Shown: in pieces, positions 1 to 11,507 of the stretch
Layout: the number at the start of each line of letters is the position of its first letter
How positions within the stretch are numbered: position 1 is the first letter of the stretch
NCBI RefSeq assembly: GCF_026008515.1
Contig: NZ_BQYM01000002.1
Span: forward strand, 1-64,000
Origin: Hoyosella levis
GTDB taxonomy: Bacteria; Actinomycetota; Actinomycetes; Mycobacteriales; Mycobacteriaceae
Direction of reading: 5' to 3'
Length of the DNA: 64,000 nucleotides
Made by a program: the position numbers and the translations under genes
Notes under the pieces: model-generated
Databases searched by the model: none
Seen by the model: the letters and a program-made list of their open reading frames with translations, nothing else
What the model was told of the DNA's origin: nothing

Positions 1-105
1 GGGCGGGGTAAGGCCCCCCACAGACCATGGGGTTGATAGGCCGGAACTGGAAGCCCAGCAATGGGTGGAGGTGACCGGTACTAACAGGCCGAGTGGCTTG
101 ACCGC
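1..105 (+). rRNA. 23S rRNA, 3' end (partial)
   Basis: The segment carries the conserved 3'-terminal 23S sequence, including GGTGACCGGTACTAACAGGC and the terminal GGCTTGACC. The rest of the gene lies upstream of the window. The exact mature 3' end is approximate, because the pairing 5' end is not visible. Confidence 0.9.
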
Positions 106-306
106 GCTTCGCGTTCGGCCTGCACGGCCCGACGAGCATTTGGCGCTCTTCTTTTCTCGACGAGCATGCATCGCGCACCAGCACATCGCCCCCCGTCGGG
201 GGGTGGCTGCACCACTATCCGGCTGCCTGAGGCAGCACGCCCCGCCCTGATCGTTCCTCCCTGCCGGGAGGGGCGATCAGGGTGGTGGCCGCGCCTCGTG
301 ATGCTT
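106..306 (+). other. 23S-5S internal transcribed spacer
   Basis: This spacer lies between 23S and 5S and has no convincing gene. It contains a strong stem CCCTGATCG (245-253) / CGATCAGGG (274-282), with an inner CCTCCC/GGGAGG-type pairing. This is plausibly a processing or folding element of the pre-rRNA. A decamer-like CGACGAGCAT occurs twice, near 130 and 159. No tRNA is seen in the spacer. Confidence 0.7.
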
Positions 307-428
307 TGCCTCGGTGGTCTTGGCGGAGCGGGAAACGCCCGGTCCCATTCCGAACCCGGAAGCTAAGCCCTCCAGCGCCGATGGTACTGCACCCGACAGG
401 GTGCGGGAGAGTAGGACACCGCCGGGCA
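307..428 (+). rRNA. rrf: 5S ribosomal RNA
   Basis: The gene contains the typical actinobacterial 5S core GGGAAACGCCCGGTCCCATT, then CCGAACCCGGAAGCTAAG and GAGAGTAGGACACCGCCGGG. The ends pair to form helix I (TGCC-CGGTGGT with ACCGCCGGGCA, one bulge), which sets the boundaries to within a few bases. It is the last gene of the rrn operon and is followed at once by a strong hairpin. Confidence 0.93.
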
Positions 429-443
429 AACACATGTGAACAC

Positions 444-487
444 GCAGGAGGGGGCGGGGAGCCCAAGGGCCCCCCGCCCCCTCCTGC
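444..487 (+). terminator. rRNA operon terminator
   Basis: A perfect 16-bp GC-rich stem, GCAGGAGGGGGCGGGG (444-459) with CCCCGCCCCCTCCTGC (472-487), lies 16 bases after 5S. The tail is not T-rich, which is usual for actinobacterial intrinsic terminators. Confidence 0.8.
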
Positions 488-490
488 TAT

Positions 491-543
491 GTGCACCTGT
501 CATCGCATTCCACACGGAACTCCTGCGATAATCACAGGTGCAC
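491..543. promoter_or_regulatory. Inverted repeat overlapping an extended -10 promoter
   Basis: Perfect 10-bp arms GTGCACCTGT (491-500) and ACAGGTGCAC (534-543) enclose a second pair ATCGCA (502-507) / TGCGAT (524-529). An extended -10 motif, TGC-GATAAT (524-532), sits in the right part. It is followed 48 bp later by the GTG start of the TPR gene. Either a regulated promoter or a second hairpin after the rRNA terminator is possible. Confidence 0.45.
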
Positions 544-579
544 GGATAAGCGCGTTACCCAGTCTGGAAGGACCCTGGC

Positions 580-1599
580 GTGAATGATCGCAACGACCGT
601 CGTGATGGAAGCGACCGGTCATCCAACTGGAATCGCGATAGCAGCAACGATCGAAGGGGCGGTTCCCCGTCCGGAGACAGGCGCCCTAGTGGCGGCAGGC
701 CCGCTACCGGCGGGCGGCCGGCAGGAGCCTCGCGCGATGGCGCCTCTCGATTCGAGGGCAAGGATCCCCGCGGCGGTGGCCCCCGTAGCGGCGGACCCCG
801 GGGCGATGCCGCACGTAGCGGCGGTCGCGTCGAGCGCGAGCGATCCGGCGGGAGCCGTTTCACGGGTAGCCAGGACCGGTCACGGACCCATGGACCGGGC
901 GCGGGGCGCCCGGATCGGCCGAGGGATCCGTTTGTTCCAGCGACAGTTGATGCAGCGGAGCTCCCCATCGAGATTCGACGGGATCTTTCAGCACTGGACA
1001 AGCCGTCGGCAGAGCTCGTGGCCCGGCACCTCGTGCGAGCGACGCAGCTAGTGGACGAGGATCCGCAGCTCGCCCTCGAGCATGCGCGCGCGGCCAGGCG
1101 CCGTGCCTCCCGGATCGCGGTGGTTCGCGAGGCAGCCGGAGTCGCTGCTTACACGGCGGGCGAGTATGCCGAGGCTCTCAACGAGCTGCGGACCGCTCGT
1201 CGAATCGGTGGCAGCAACGCGTTGCTGCCCATGATGGCTGATTGCGAGCGTGGCCTGGGGCGCCCAGAGCGCGCCATCGAGCTCGCGCGCACAGCGGAGG
1301 CAAGGTCCCTCGACACCGATGCGGCGGTCGAGCTCATGATGGTCGTCTCCGGTGCACGAATGGACCTGGGCCAGCATGAGGCTGCGGTCGTGTCTCTCCA
1401 GGGACGGGTGCTCGATACTCTCGTTGACGGTCCATCCGCCGCGCGGCTGCGCTACGCCTACGCAGAGGCGCTGCTCGCCGCGGAGCGGGTCGATGAAGCG
1501 ATCCAATGGTTCATGAAGTCCGCGGAATCAGATCCCGAGGAGACTGACGCCGAGGAACGCGCCATCGAGATCGCCGCCGAACGACCAATCGACGACTAG
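580..1599 (+). CDS. TPR-repeat protein with long Arg/Gly/Ser/Asp-rich N-terminal region
   Basis: This 339-aa protein starts at GTG behind GGAAGGA (566-572). Residues 1 to about 113 are low complexity (R, G, S, D, N, P) and look disordered, like RGG regions of RNA-binding proteins. Residues about 120-335 are regular amphipathic helices with tetratricopeptide-like spacing, for example around AAGVAAYTAGEYAEALNELR and YAYAEALLAAERVDEAIQWF. It is the equivalent of the TPR gene preceding the G3P-phosphatase gene in mycobacteria (Rv1691 by position). The molecular role is unknown; a scaffold or RNA-linked adaptor is an inference only. It heads the operon that continues to recN. Confidence 0.85.
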   Translation: MNDRNDRRDGSDRSSNWNRDSSNDRRGGSPSGDRRPSGGRPATGGRPAGASRDGASRFEGKDPRGGGPRSGGPRGDAARSGGRVERERSGGSRFTGSQDRSRTHGPGAGRPDRPRDPFVPATVDAAELPIEIRRDLSALDKPSAELVARHLVRATQLVDEDPQLALEHARAARRRASRIAVVREAAGVAAYTAGEYAEALNELRTARRIGGSNALLPMMADCERGLGRPERAIELARTAEARSLDTDAAVELMMVVSGARMDLGQHEAAVVSLQGRVLDTLVDGPSAARLRYAYAEALLAAERVDEAIQWFMKSAESDPEETDAEERAIEIAAERPIDD

Positions 1600-1619
1600 T
1601 CATCCGGAAGCCCTTACTC

Positions 1620-2702
1620 ATGCCGGACTCGTTGGGCCTCGCCCACGATGTATTGCTGCTCGACCTCGATGGCACCCTGTACACCGGTGCCACCGCGGTG
1701 CCGCATGCGGTAGAGGCGCTGCGATCCATCGAAGCTCGGGCGGGCGAGAGTCCAGCTCCGCGAGTTCTGTTTGTCACCAACAATGCGAGCCGAGCGCCCG
1801 CTGACGTTGCGGCGCACCTCGCCCAGTTCGGCTTTGCCGCGGATCCCGCAGATGTGGTCACCAGTGCACAGGCAGCCGCACGACTCCTCGCTAGCCGTGT
1901 GCCAACGGGCGCGAGGGTCCTTGTCGTCGGAACCGATGCCCTGGCTGAGCAGGTGGCGCAGGCCGGGCTCATCCCGGTACGGGATGCATCCGCGCAACCC
2001 GATGCGGTGATACAGGGCCACTCGCCCGATACCAATTGGCACATCCTGGCCGAGGCGGCACTGGCGATCCGTGGCGGCGCGCTGTGGGTCGCTGCCAACC
2101 GGGACACGACGCTGCCCAGTGATCGCGGGCTGCTTCCCGGGAATGGTGCGATGGTGGCTGCCCTCGAGGCTGCTACCTCGGAGACCCCGTTGGTAGCGGG
2201 AAAACCAGAAAAGGCGATCTTCCACGATGCGCTAGACCGGGGCGCTTTCCGCTCCCCGCTCGTGGTGGGGGACCGCCTTGATACCGACATTGCTGGCGCG
2301 CGGGCCCTCGGGCTGCCGAGCTTGTACGTGTGGACCGGGGTGTCGCAGCCGCTCGATGTCCTCGCCGCGCCAGTGGACTCGCGTCCCGACCACCTCGGTG
2401 CTGATCTGGGTGCGCTCCTCGAGCGTGCCGCGACGACGAGGGTGGGTGCCCCAGCGCCTATCACGGCGACCGCCACCGACGGTGCCATGCTGACAGTCGC
2501 TGTGTCGGAGGAGGTTATCGACCCGATCGTTGCGCTGCGCGCTGTCGCGCCGCTCGCCTGGGACTTGCTGGATCGCTTCGGAGAGCCTGTGACCGTGCGG
2601 CCCGAGGGGGCGGCGGCAAAGGCTGTGCTTCGCCAGTGGACGGCGCGAGCGCGCAGCAGCGCGTGCGGGCGGATATCGGCTAGCGTGAGTGACGATGACT
2701 AG
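1620..2702 (+). CDS. HAD-superfamily hydrolase, D-glycerol-3-phosphate phosphatase-like
   Basis: The protein has 360 aa and is cytoplasmic. HAD motif I is LLDLDGT, with nucleophile D15 and acid/base D17. Motif II is FVTNN near residue 54, the motif III lysine is in AGKPEKAIF near 194, and motif IV is VVGDRLDTDI near 216. The NagD-type cap domain lies between motifs II and III. The 90-residue tail after motif IV matches the C-terminal extension of the mycobacterial enzyme (Rv1692), which dephosphorylates glycerol 3-phosphate for polar-lipid recycling. Substrate assignment rests on family and gene order; a phosphoglycolate or other small sugar-phosphate specificity cannot be excluded. Confidence 0.88.
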   Translation: MPDSLGLAHDVLLLDLDGTLYTGATAVPHAVEALRSIEARAGESPAPRVLFVTNNASRAPADVAAHLAQFGFAADPADVVTSAQAAARLLASRVPTGARVLVVGTDALAEQVAQAGLIPVRDASAQPDAVIQGHSPDTNWHILAEAALAIRGGALWVAANRDTTLPSDRGLLPGNGAMVAALEAATSETPLVAGKPEKAIFHDALDRGAFRSPLVVGDRLDTDIAGARALGLPSLYVWTGVSQPLDVLAAPVDSRPDHLGADLGALLERAATTRVGAPAPITATATDGAMLTVAVSEEVIDPIVALRAVAPLAWDLLDRFGEPVTVRPEGAAAKAVLRQWTARARSSACGRISASVSDDD

Positions 2703-2925
2703 ACCCACGCCGATCCCGGGGCCGCCGCCCGGCCAGCGCCCTGCGGCCGACCAGCCAGTTGCGCCTGGCGATGTCGAGCACGAGATCCAGCAGCTTCTCG
2801 ATCAGATCGATGCTACTTCGGTCGAAGCTGGCGCCGGGCAGGCAGGCATGGCTGCGCAGGTCGCGCTATTCGAGCAAGCACACTCAATCCTGGTCGAGGC
2901 GCTCGGTGCCATCGACGATGTCTAG
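2689..2925 (+). CDS. Conserved small protein of unknown function (Rv1693-like)
   Basis: This 78-aa ORF begins at GTG inside the end of the phosphatase gene (14-base overlap); an ATG two codons later is an alternative. The first 25 residues are proline-rich. The remainder is a helical, acidic segment ending in a QVALFEQAHSILVEALGAID-type motif. It sits where mycobacteria carry a short hypothetical gene between the G3P phosphatase and tlyA. I do not recognise a function. Translational coupling and a clean coding frame support it being real. Confidence 0.75.
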   Translation: MTMTRPTPIPGPPPGQRPAADQPVAPGDVEHEIQQLLDQIDATSVEAGAGQAGMAAQVALFEQAHSILVEALGAIDDV

Positions 2926-2938
2926 GAAGTGACTGGCA

Positions 2939-3760
2939 ATGCCCCGAAGAGTCCGAGTGGACGCCGAGCTGGTGCGGCGTGGCCTCGCCCGGTCGCGCGA
3001 GCACGCGGTCGAGCTGGTGTCGGCCGGCCGTGTGCAGTCCGCTGGAGCGACGATCGCCAAGCCAGCTACCGCGATCGAGCAGCACGCACCCTTGCATATC
3101 CTCGCTGCTGACGAGGAGGAGAACTGGGCCTCGCGGGGCGCGCGGAAGCTCCTCGGCGCGCTCGAGGCATGGGAGACCCGCGGGCTGCGAGTGGAGGGCC
3201 GACGCTGCCTTGATGCAGGGGCGTCCACGGGAGGCTTCACCGATGTGCTGCTCGCTCGCGGAGCACGCGAGGTAGTCGCTGTCGATGTTGGCTACGGGCA
3301 GTTGGTGTGGCGCTTGCAGAACGATCCGCGCGTGCTGGTCCATGATCGGACCAATGTCCGCACGCTCGACGCCGCCATGATCGGGGGCACGGTCGGGCTG
3401 ATCGTCGCGGACTTGTCGTTCATCTCCCTCGACCTAGTACTGCCCGCGTTTGCGGCGTGCGCTGCGGACGATGCCGATCTGCTGCCAATGGTCAAGCCGC
3501 AGTTCGAGGTCGGCAAGGACCGGCTCGGCTCCGGCGGAGTGGTCCGCGACCCAGCATTGCGCGCCGAGTCGGTGGAGCGGATCGCGATGCGGTCCGAGGC
3601 ACTGGGCCTCGGGGTGCGCGGCGTGGTGGCAAGCCCGCTCCCTGGTCCCTCGGGCAACGTCGAGTACTTCCTATGGTTGCGCAAGGGCAGCGCGGGCCAG
3701 GTGTCGGCCGAGGAGATCCGCATGATGGTGGAGACCGCTGTCGCGGAGGGGCCCCAGTGA
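2939..3760 (+). CDS. tlyA: TlyA family rRNA 2'-O-methyltransferase
   Basis: The protein has 273 aa. Residues 1 to about 62 form an S4 RNA-binding domain starting [18 protein letters not shown]. The rest is an FtsJ-like SAM methyltransferase with [16 protein letters not shown] as motif I. Catalytic-tetrad candidates are visible: D in [11 protein letters not shown] (~156), K in [11 protein letters not shown] (~184) and E in GNVEYFLW (~240). Mycobacterial TlyA methylates C1409 of 16S and C1920 of 23S rRNA, and its loss gives capreomycin resistance. The old hemolysin label also exists. It lies in a continuous operon, and its stop overlaps the NAD kinase GTG start. Confidence 0.94.
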   Translation: MPRRVRVDAELVRRGLARSREHAVELVSAGRVQSAGATIAKPATAIEQHAPLHILAADEEENWASRGARKLLGALEAWETRGLRVEGRRCLDAGASTGGFTDVLLARGAREVVAVDVGYGQLVWRLQNDPRVLVHDRTNVRTLDAAMIGGTVGLIVADLSFISLDLVLPAFAACAADDADLLPMVKPQFEVGKDRLGSGGVVRDPALRAESVERIAMRSEALGLGVRGVVASPLPGPSGNVEYFLWLRKGSAGQVSAEEIRMMVETAVAEGPQ

Positions 3761-4710
3761 TCGGGACCGAGAGCGCGGGCCTGGCGACGGGCGGCAGCAG
3801 GGAGATCCTGCTTGTCGCGCACACCGGTCGGCCCGAGATCGTCTCCACGATCCAGCATGTCGCACGGATACTGGCGCACTACGGGATCGGCTTGCGCGTC
3901 CTGGCGCACGAGGCGGCGAGCACGCATGTGGCCGCCGATGGATTGCCCGGCTACGAGACAGTCATCGAGGCCGGGCCGGATGCCGCCATGGGCTGCGAGA
4001 TGGTGCTGGTCCTTGGCGGGGACGGCTCGATGCTGCGCGCGGCCGAGTTCGCTCGCAACGCCGGAATCCCGGTCCTCGGCATCAACCTTGGCCGCATCGG
4101 TTTCCTCGCGGAGACCGAGGCGGATCATCTCGAGGACGCCCTCGGGCAGGTGGTGCGGCGCGAATACAGTGTCGAGCACCGGATGACGTTGCACATGCGG
4201 GCGTGGTCCAAGGGGGAGGTCATTGCCGAGGGCTGGGCCTTGAACGAGGCCAGCATCGAGAAGGCGCCACGGCTTGGTGTGCTGGAGGTCGTTCTCGAGG
4301 TCGATGGCAGGCCGGTATCAGCGTTTGGCTGCGATGGGGTACTGGTATCGACCCCCACCGGCTCCACCGCATACGCGTTCTCCGCGGGCGGGCCGATCGT
4401 ATGGCCCGAGCTCGAGGCGTTGCTCGTGGTTCCGAGCAACGCTCATGCGTTGTTCGCGCGGCCCATGGTCACGAGCCCCGAATCAGTGGTGGCAGTAGAA
4501 ATCGACCCGCAGGGCCATGATGCGCTGGTGTTCTGCGATGGGCGCCGGATCACCCAGGTGCCAGCCGGAGGGCGCGTCGAGTTCCGCAAGGATGACCGCC
4601 CGGTGCTGTGGACGCGGCTGGACTCGGCCCCGTTCGCGGATCGGCTGGTGCGCAAGTTCGAGCTGCCTGTGCAAGGCTGGCGCGGCCGGACGATCCGAGA
4701 GGAAGGATGA
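3757..4710 (+). CDS. nadK: NAD kinase
   Basis: The 317-aa product phosphorylates NAD to NADP using ATP or polyphosphate in the cytoplasm. The family motifs are present: [18 protein letters not shown] (~85-102) and [17 protein letters not shown] (~196-212), plus the [10 protein letters not shown] segment. I chose the GTG at 3757 because it overlaps the tlyA stop and gives the usual family length. The frame is open further upstream but overlaps tlyA. The stop overlaps the recN start (ATGA). The small Ser/Gly N-terminal leader before [10 protein letters not shown] is probably flexible. Confidence 0.95.
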   Translation: MIGTESAGLATGGSREILLVAHTGRPEIVSTIQHVARILAHYGIGLRVLAHEAASTHVAADGLPGYETVIEAGPDAAMGCEMVLVLGGDGSMLRAAEFARNAGIPVLGINLGRIGFLAETEADHLEDALGQVVRREYSVEHRMTLHMRAWSKGEVIAEGWALNEASIEKAPRLGVLEVVLEVDGRPVSAFGCDGVLVSTPTGSTAYAFSAGGPIVWPELEALLVVPSNAHALFARPMVTSPESVVAVEIDPQGHDALVFCDGRRITQVPAGGRVEFRKDDRPVLWTRLDSAPFADRLVRKFELPVQGWRGRTIREEG

Positions 4711-6497
4711 CCATGCTCGCCGAGATCCGCATCAGCAACCTCGGTGTGATCGAGTCCGCCGCGGCGGAGCTGCACCCAGGCTTGACCGTGCTGACGGGAG
4801 AAACAGGCGCGGGCAAGACGATGGTGGTGACGAGCCTGCACCTCCTTGGTGGCGTGCGGGCGGATGCCCGGCGTGTCCGTGCCGGCGCGGAGCGGGCGGT
4901 GGTGGAGGGCCGCTTCTCCCTGGATCACGCCGGTGGGGCAACGCGCGATGAGGTCGCGGAGATCCTCGACTCGACCGGCGCCGAGGCCGACAGCGACGAG
5001 ACAGTGATCGCGGTGCGCACCGTCAGTGCTGAGGGACGTTCCCGCGCCTATCTCGGTGGACGCAGCGTTCCCGCGGCATCGCTAGGACGTTTCACCGGGG
5101 CCTTGCTGACCGTCCATGGCCAGAATGACCAACTGCGCCTGCTCAAGCCGGACCAGCAGCGTCACGCGCTCGACCGGTTCGCCGGTGATTCCGTGGCGTC
5201 GTTGCTGGAGCGGTACCGGGCAGCGCGCAAGGAATGGCGATCCCTCGCCCGGGAGCTGGACGAGCGTACTTCGCGCTCGCGCGAGCTGGCGCAGGAGGCT
5301 GATCGCCTGGCGTTCGGGATCAAGGAGATCGAGGAATCCGAGGCATCGCCAGGCGAGGATGTCGAGCTCGCCCGCGATATTCGACGGATGAGCGATCTCG
5401 ATTCGCTGCGGGAGAAGGCGGTGACCGCGCTCGCGGCGGTGATGGGACCTGGGGAGCACGTTCCCGATGCGATGGAGGGCGGTGACGCGCTCGCGCTGCT
5501 CGGACAGGCTCGCCAGGCGCTGGAGTCCGCCGATGACCCGGCGCTGCAGGGCCTCGCGGCGCGCGCCGACGAGGCTGTGCTGCTCGTGAATGACCTGGGC
5601 GCGGAGCTGAGCGGCTACCTCTCCGATCTGCCCAGCGATCCGGGGGCGCTCGATTCGATGCTGGGTCGCCAGGCGGAGCTGAAGGCCCTCACCCGCAAGT
5701 ACGCCGCCGACATCGATGGTGTGCTGGCGTGGGCGGAGGAGGCCCGCGAGCGGCTGCAGCGCATCGACGTGTCCTCCGGGGCGCTCGAGGAGCTCGCAGT
5801 ACGGGCACGGGCCGCTGCGAAGGATGTGGCGCGGTATGCCCTGGAGCTATCGCGCGCGCGGCGCAAGGCAGCGACCGAGCTTGCTCGTGCCGTCACGGCA
5901 GAGCTGTCCTCGCTGGCGATGGGGCGGGCTTCCCTGGATATCGTCGTCGAGCAACCACCTGCTGAGCCGGGCTCCGAGTTGGCCATCGAGGTGGCGGGCG
6001 GCTGGTGCCAGGCGGGCCCGGTGGGCATCGATGCCGTGGAGTTCCGGCTGGCCGCGCATGATGGCGCGACCGCGATGCCACTGGCGCGGAGTGCCTCGGG
6101 AGGCGAGCTCTCGCGGGTGATGCTGGCTCTCGAGGTGGTGCTCGCCGGCGGCGACGGCACCGCGACGCTCGTGTTCGACGAGGTCGATGCTGGTGTGGGC
6201 GGGCGTGCCGCGATCGAGATCGGCCGTTGCCTGGCGCGGCTCGCTCGCACGCATCAGGTGATCGTGGTGACGCACCTTCCGCAGGTCGCGGCCTATGCGG
6301 ATACGCACTTGGTCGTGGACAAGCAGGACTCGGGGGATTCGGGATTGGTGAGCGGCGTCCACGCGGTCGATGACAGGGATCGTGTAGCCGAGCTGGCCCG
6401 CATGCTCGCAGGCATGGGGGAGTCGGATACCGCGCGCGCCCACGCCGAGGAACTGCGTGCCGCAGCGATCACCGAGCGGGCCCGGCTCGCGGACTGA
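4707..6497 (+). CDS. recN: DNA repair protein RecN
   Basis: RecN is an SMC-like ATPase acting in double-strand break repair. This one has 596 aa. Walker A GETGAGKT lies at ~30-37, an alpha-helical coiled coil fills ~155-400, the ABC signature SGGELSRVM is near 465 and Walker [10 protein letters not shown] near 488. The start ATG overlaps the nadK stop and follows GAGAGGAAGG. A second ATG two codons later is possible. Position between NAD kinase and the SteA gene matches mycobacteria. An SOS (LexA) box is not evident inside the operon. Confidence 0.95.
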   Translation: MTMLAEIRISNLGVIESAAAELHPGLTVLTGETGAGKTMVVTSLHLLGGVRADARRVRAGAERAVVEGRFSLDHAGGATRDEVAEILDSTGAEADSDETVIAVRTVSAEGRSRAYLGGRSVPAASLGRFTGALLTVHGQNDQLRLLKPDQQRHALDRFAGDSVASLLERYRAARKEWRSLARELDERTSRSRELAQEADRLAFGIKEIEESEASPGEDVELARDIRRMSDLDSLREKAVTALAAVMGPGEHVPDAMEGGDALALLGQARQALESADDPALQGLAARADEAVLLVNDLGAELSGYLSDLPSDPGALDSMLGRQAELKALTRKYAADIDGVLAWAEEARERLQRIDVSSGALEELAVRARAAAKDVARYALELSRARRKAATELARAVTAELSSLAMGRASLDIVVEQPPAEPGSELAIEVAGGWCQAGPVGIDAVEFRLAAHDGATAMPLARSASGGELSRVMLALEVVLAGGDGTATLVFDEVDAGVGGRAAIEIGRCLARLARTHQVIVVTHLPQVAAYADTHLVVDKQDSGDSGLVSGVHAVDDRDRVAELARMLAGMGESDTARAHAEELRAAAITERARLAD

Positions 6498-6599
6498 GGT
6501 GCTGCCCGGGCTCCGGGCGCGATGCGAGAACCGTTGCGTAACTTTTTGATCTCGGCGCGCCTCCGACCGCTCGGACCCGGAGGGGTTCATTATCGGGAC

Positions 6600-7796
6600 A
6601 TGAAGATGCCGTCACTGCTGTCGCGCAATAGCTCCACCCTGCCTGGCGTGATCGGTAGCGCCCGGGTCGACCGCGATGTCGCGAGGGCCGCGCGCCGTGC
6701 TGGCCGTGGCGATGTGGTCGTCCTGAGCCAGCCGGATCTCGACGGGAAGACTTGTGAAGCGCTGATCCGCGCGCAGGTCGCCGCGGTGGTCAACACCGGC
6801 ACCTCGATCTCGGGCCGGTATCCGAGCCTGGGGCCGCTGCACCTCGTCCAGGCGGGCGTAGTGCTCGTCGATGGTGTGGGCGAGGCGATCCTTGACGATG
6901 TCAAGGACGGCGCGAAGGTGCGCGTGCACGAGGGCGAGGTATTCCTCGGGCAGCGGGTGGTCGGGGAAGGCATCGAGCTAGCCGAGGCCGAGATCATGGA
7001 GCTGCTGTCGGAGACGAAGCGCTCCCTCGCGACGCATATCGACGAGTTCTCGGTGAACATGACGGACTTCCTCCACGAGGAGGGGCCGCTGGTCATCGAG
7101 GGCGCGGGGATCCCGGCCTTTGACCTCGACCTGCGGGATCGGCAGGTGGTGGTGGTGGATGCGAGCCCCGGGTTCGAGAAGGACCTGCGCCGTGTCCGCC
7201 CGTTCCTCAAGGAGTACCAGCCGATCCTGATCGGTGTGAATGGTGGCGCGGACGCGTTGTTCCGGTCTGGCACCAAGCCAGATCTCATCATTGGCGATCC
7301 GGACACGATGAGCGCGGAGACCTTGAAGTGCGGCGCCATGATCGTGCTGCCCGCGGAGCCGGACGGCCACGCGAAGGGGCTGGACCGGGTGCAGGATCTC
7401 GGGGTAGGGGCGCTGACGTTCCCGTCCTCGGCGAATCCCGCGGACCTGGCGTTGTTGCTCGCGTACCACCAGGGCGCGTCGTTGATCGCGACGGTGGGCG
7501 TGAAGGGATCTCTGGAGGATTTCCTGGACCGGGATCTCGCCGTGGAGTCCCCGTCGACATTCCTGACGCGGGTCCGCGTGGGGGATCGGCTCGTGGACGG
7601 CCGGGCGCTGGCGACGCTGTACCGGAGCCGGGTATCGGCCACAGCGATCGCATTGTTCGTGCTCGCGCTGATGGCGGCCGCGATCGTGGTGCTGCTGATC
7701 GTCAATGGCGTGGACGACCCGGTCGGGTGGGGCGTGGACCAATGGAACACGTTCGCGCTATGGGTGCAGGACCAGGTGCAGAACCTGCGCCAGTAG
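6600..7796 (+). CDS. steA: SteA-like cytokinetic ring protein
   Basis: The protein has 398 aa. The start at ATG 6600 gives the conserved beginning MKMPSLLSRNSSTLPGVIG; an upstream in-frame ATG at 6522 adds 26 unconserved residues. Family features include the SISGRYPSLGP motif, a GVNGGADAL / LIIGDPDTMS / CGAMIVLPA core related to thiamin-pyrophosphokinase-like folds, and a C-terminal transmembrane helix (~347-370). In Corynebacterium glutamicum, SteA works with SteB to control the RipA hydrolase at the division site. The steB/mctB gene normally found next is not here; pyrG follows after 173 bp. Confidence 0.88.
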   Translation: MKMPSLLSRNSSTLPGVIGSARVDRDVARAARRAGRGDVVVLSQPDLDGKTCEALIRAQVAAVVNTGTSISGRYPSLGPLHLVQAGVVLVDGVGEAILDDVKDGAKVRVHEGEVFLGQRVVGEGIELAEAEIMELLSETKRSLATHIDEFSVNMTDFLHEEGPLVIEGAGIPAFDLDLRDRQVVVVDASPGFEKDLRRVRPFLKEYQPILIGVNGGADALFRSGTKPDLIIGDPDTMSAETLKCGAMIVLPAEPDGHAKGLDRVQDLGVGALTFPSSANPADLALLLAYHQGASLIATVGVKGSLEDFLDRDLAVESPSTFLTRVRVGDRLVDGRALATLYRSRVSATAIALFVLALMAAAIVVLLIVNGVDDPVGWGVDQWNTFALWVQDQVQNLRQ

Positions 7797-7954
7797 CGCC
7801 GTTGCTGGGGCCGGGAAGCGGGATGTTCCCTCATCGTGGGATGGATCGCGGGAGAATCGCAGGTCCGACGTGCAGGTTTCCTCATCGCGGGCCGATTGGT
7901 GTTACCGTGAAATCCCGTGGGTCAGCAGGCCCCATTCGTAGTCTGCTCGATTAG

Positions 7955-10407
<2,453 letters not shown>

Positions 10408-10415
10408 CCATCGCC

Positions 10416-11333
10416 ATGCTTGTGCACCAGGTCTCCGCATATCTCGACCACCTCGCTGTCGAGAAGGGCGCATCGCCCAATACGCTGAGCTCGTACCGGC
10501 GGGACCTGATGCGCTATGCGCGGCACTTGCAGGGACGCCATGTCAACAACCTTGCCGATGTTGCCGAGAGCGACGTGGAGCAGTTCGTCGTCGCGCTGCG
10601 GCTCGGTGATCCCGAGGAGGGGCGGCCCGCGCTCTCGCCCAGCTCGGTCGCGCGGGCTCTCATCGCGGCGCGCGGACTGCACCGGTTCGCCCTCGCTGAG
10701 GGCATCATCGCTGCGGACGTGGCGCGCGCGGTCAAGCCGCCGAGCCCCAGCAAGCGGCTGCCGAAGGCGCTTCCCGTCGACGAGGTCCTCGCGATCCTCG
10801 ACTCCGCGGGCAGCGAATCTGATGGTCCGCGGGGGCTGCGCGACAAGGCGCTCCTCGAGCTGCTCTATTCGTGCGGGGCACGCATCAGCGAGGCCACCAG
10901 CCTCGACATCGACGATCTTGACGTGGAATCCCGCTCAGTGCTGCTGCGCGGCAAGGGCGGCAAGGAGAGATTGGTGCCCGTGGGCCGCCCGGCCATGGAG
11001 GCACTCGAGGCATACCTGGTGCGGGGACGGCCCGTTCTGGTGCGGCGCTCCACCCCGGCGGTCTTCCTCAATGCGCGCGGCGGACGGCTCTCGCGGCAGA
11101 GTGCCTGGCAGATCCTGCAGACCGCGGCGGGACGGGCAGGGCTCTCGGTGACCGTGTCCCCGCACACCCTCCGGCACTCGTTCGCCACGCACCTGCTCGA
11201 GGGTGGCGCGGACGTGCGCGTGCTGCAGGAACTGCTTGGACACGCCTCGGTGACCACGACCCAGGTGTATACCGCGGTGACGGTGACAGCGCTGCGCGAG
11301 GTCTGGGCGGAGGCGCACCCCCGTGCCCGCTAG
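10416..11333 (+). CDS. xerD: Tyrosine recombinase XerD
   Basis: The protein has 305 aa. The N-terminal SAM-like core-binding domain starts [20 protein letters not shown]. In the catalytic domain the residues are R in [12 protein letters not shown] (~155), K in [12 protein letters not shown] (~180), HTLRHSF (~250), H in [11 protein letters not shown], and the nucleophile Tyr in TQVYTAVT (~285). With XerC it resolves chromosome dimers at dif. I call XerD rather than XerC by gene order and by the second homologue at 40378, which has the XerC context. No dif-like site was recognised. Confidence 0.93.
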   Translation: MLVHQVSAYLDHLAVEKGASPNTLSSYRRDLMRYARHLQGRHVNNLADVAESDVEQFVVALRLGDPEEGRPALSPSSVARALIAARGLHRFALAEGIIAADVARAVKPPSPSKRLPKALPVDEVLAILDSAGSESDGPRGLRDKALLELLYSCGARISEATSLDIDDLDVESRSVLLRGKGGKERLVPVGRPAMEALEAYLVRGRPVLVRRSTPAVFLNARGGRLSRQSAWQILQTAAGRAGLSVTVSPHTLRHSFATHLLEGGADVRVLQELLGHASVTTTQVYTAVTVTALREVWAEAHPRAR

Positions 11334-11381
11334 CAGGATCGCCCACCTTCCCCGCAAGGGTGGCCCGTGTCGAACGCCATG

Positions 11382-11410
11382 TTGAACTGCAGCAAACGGT
11401 ACCGTTAGCA
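11382..11410 (+). promoter_or_regulatory. Possible parA promoter region with 12-bp palindrome
   Basis: TTGAAC (11382-11387) resembles a -35 element. The following spacer contains the perfect palindrome AACGGTACCGTT (11395-11406), which could be an operator. No good -10 lies at the right distance, so the promoter call is weak. The palindrome itself is certain. Confidence 0.35.
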
Positions 11411-11507
11411 CATCGCAGCCGGGGACGTGATGCGGCCCAGCCCCGCGAGAGCACAGCCATGGGATAGCCCACTATCAGGTCCGCGCAGTGAAGGAGAACC
11501 AACCACC

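Noticed and set aside
7328-7954. Plus-strand frame between steA and pyrG considered as a remnant of steB/mctB.
   Set aside because: Most of it overlaps steA in another frame, it is Arg/Gly-rich, and it has no membrane helix or SteB-like motif.
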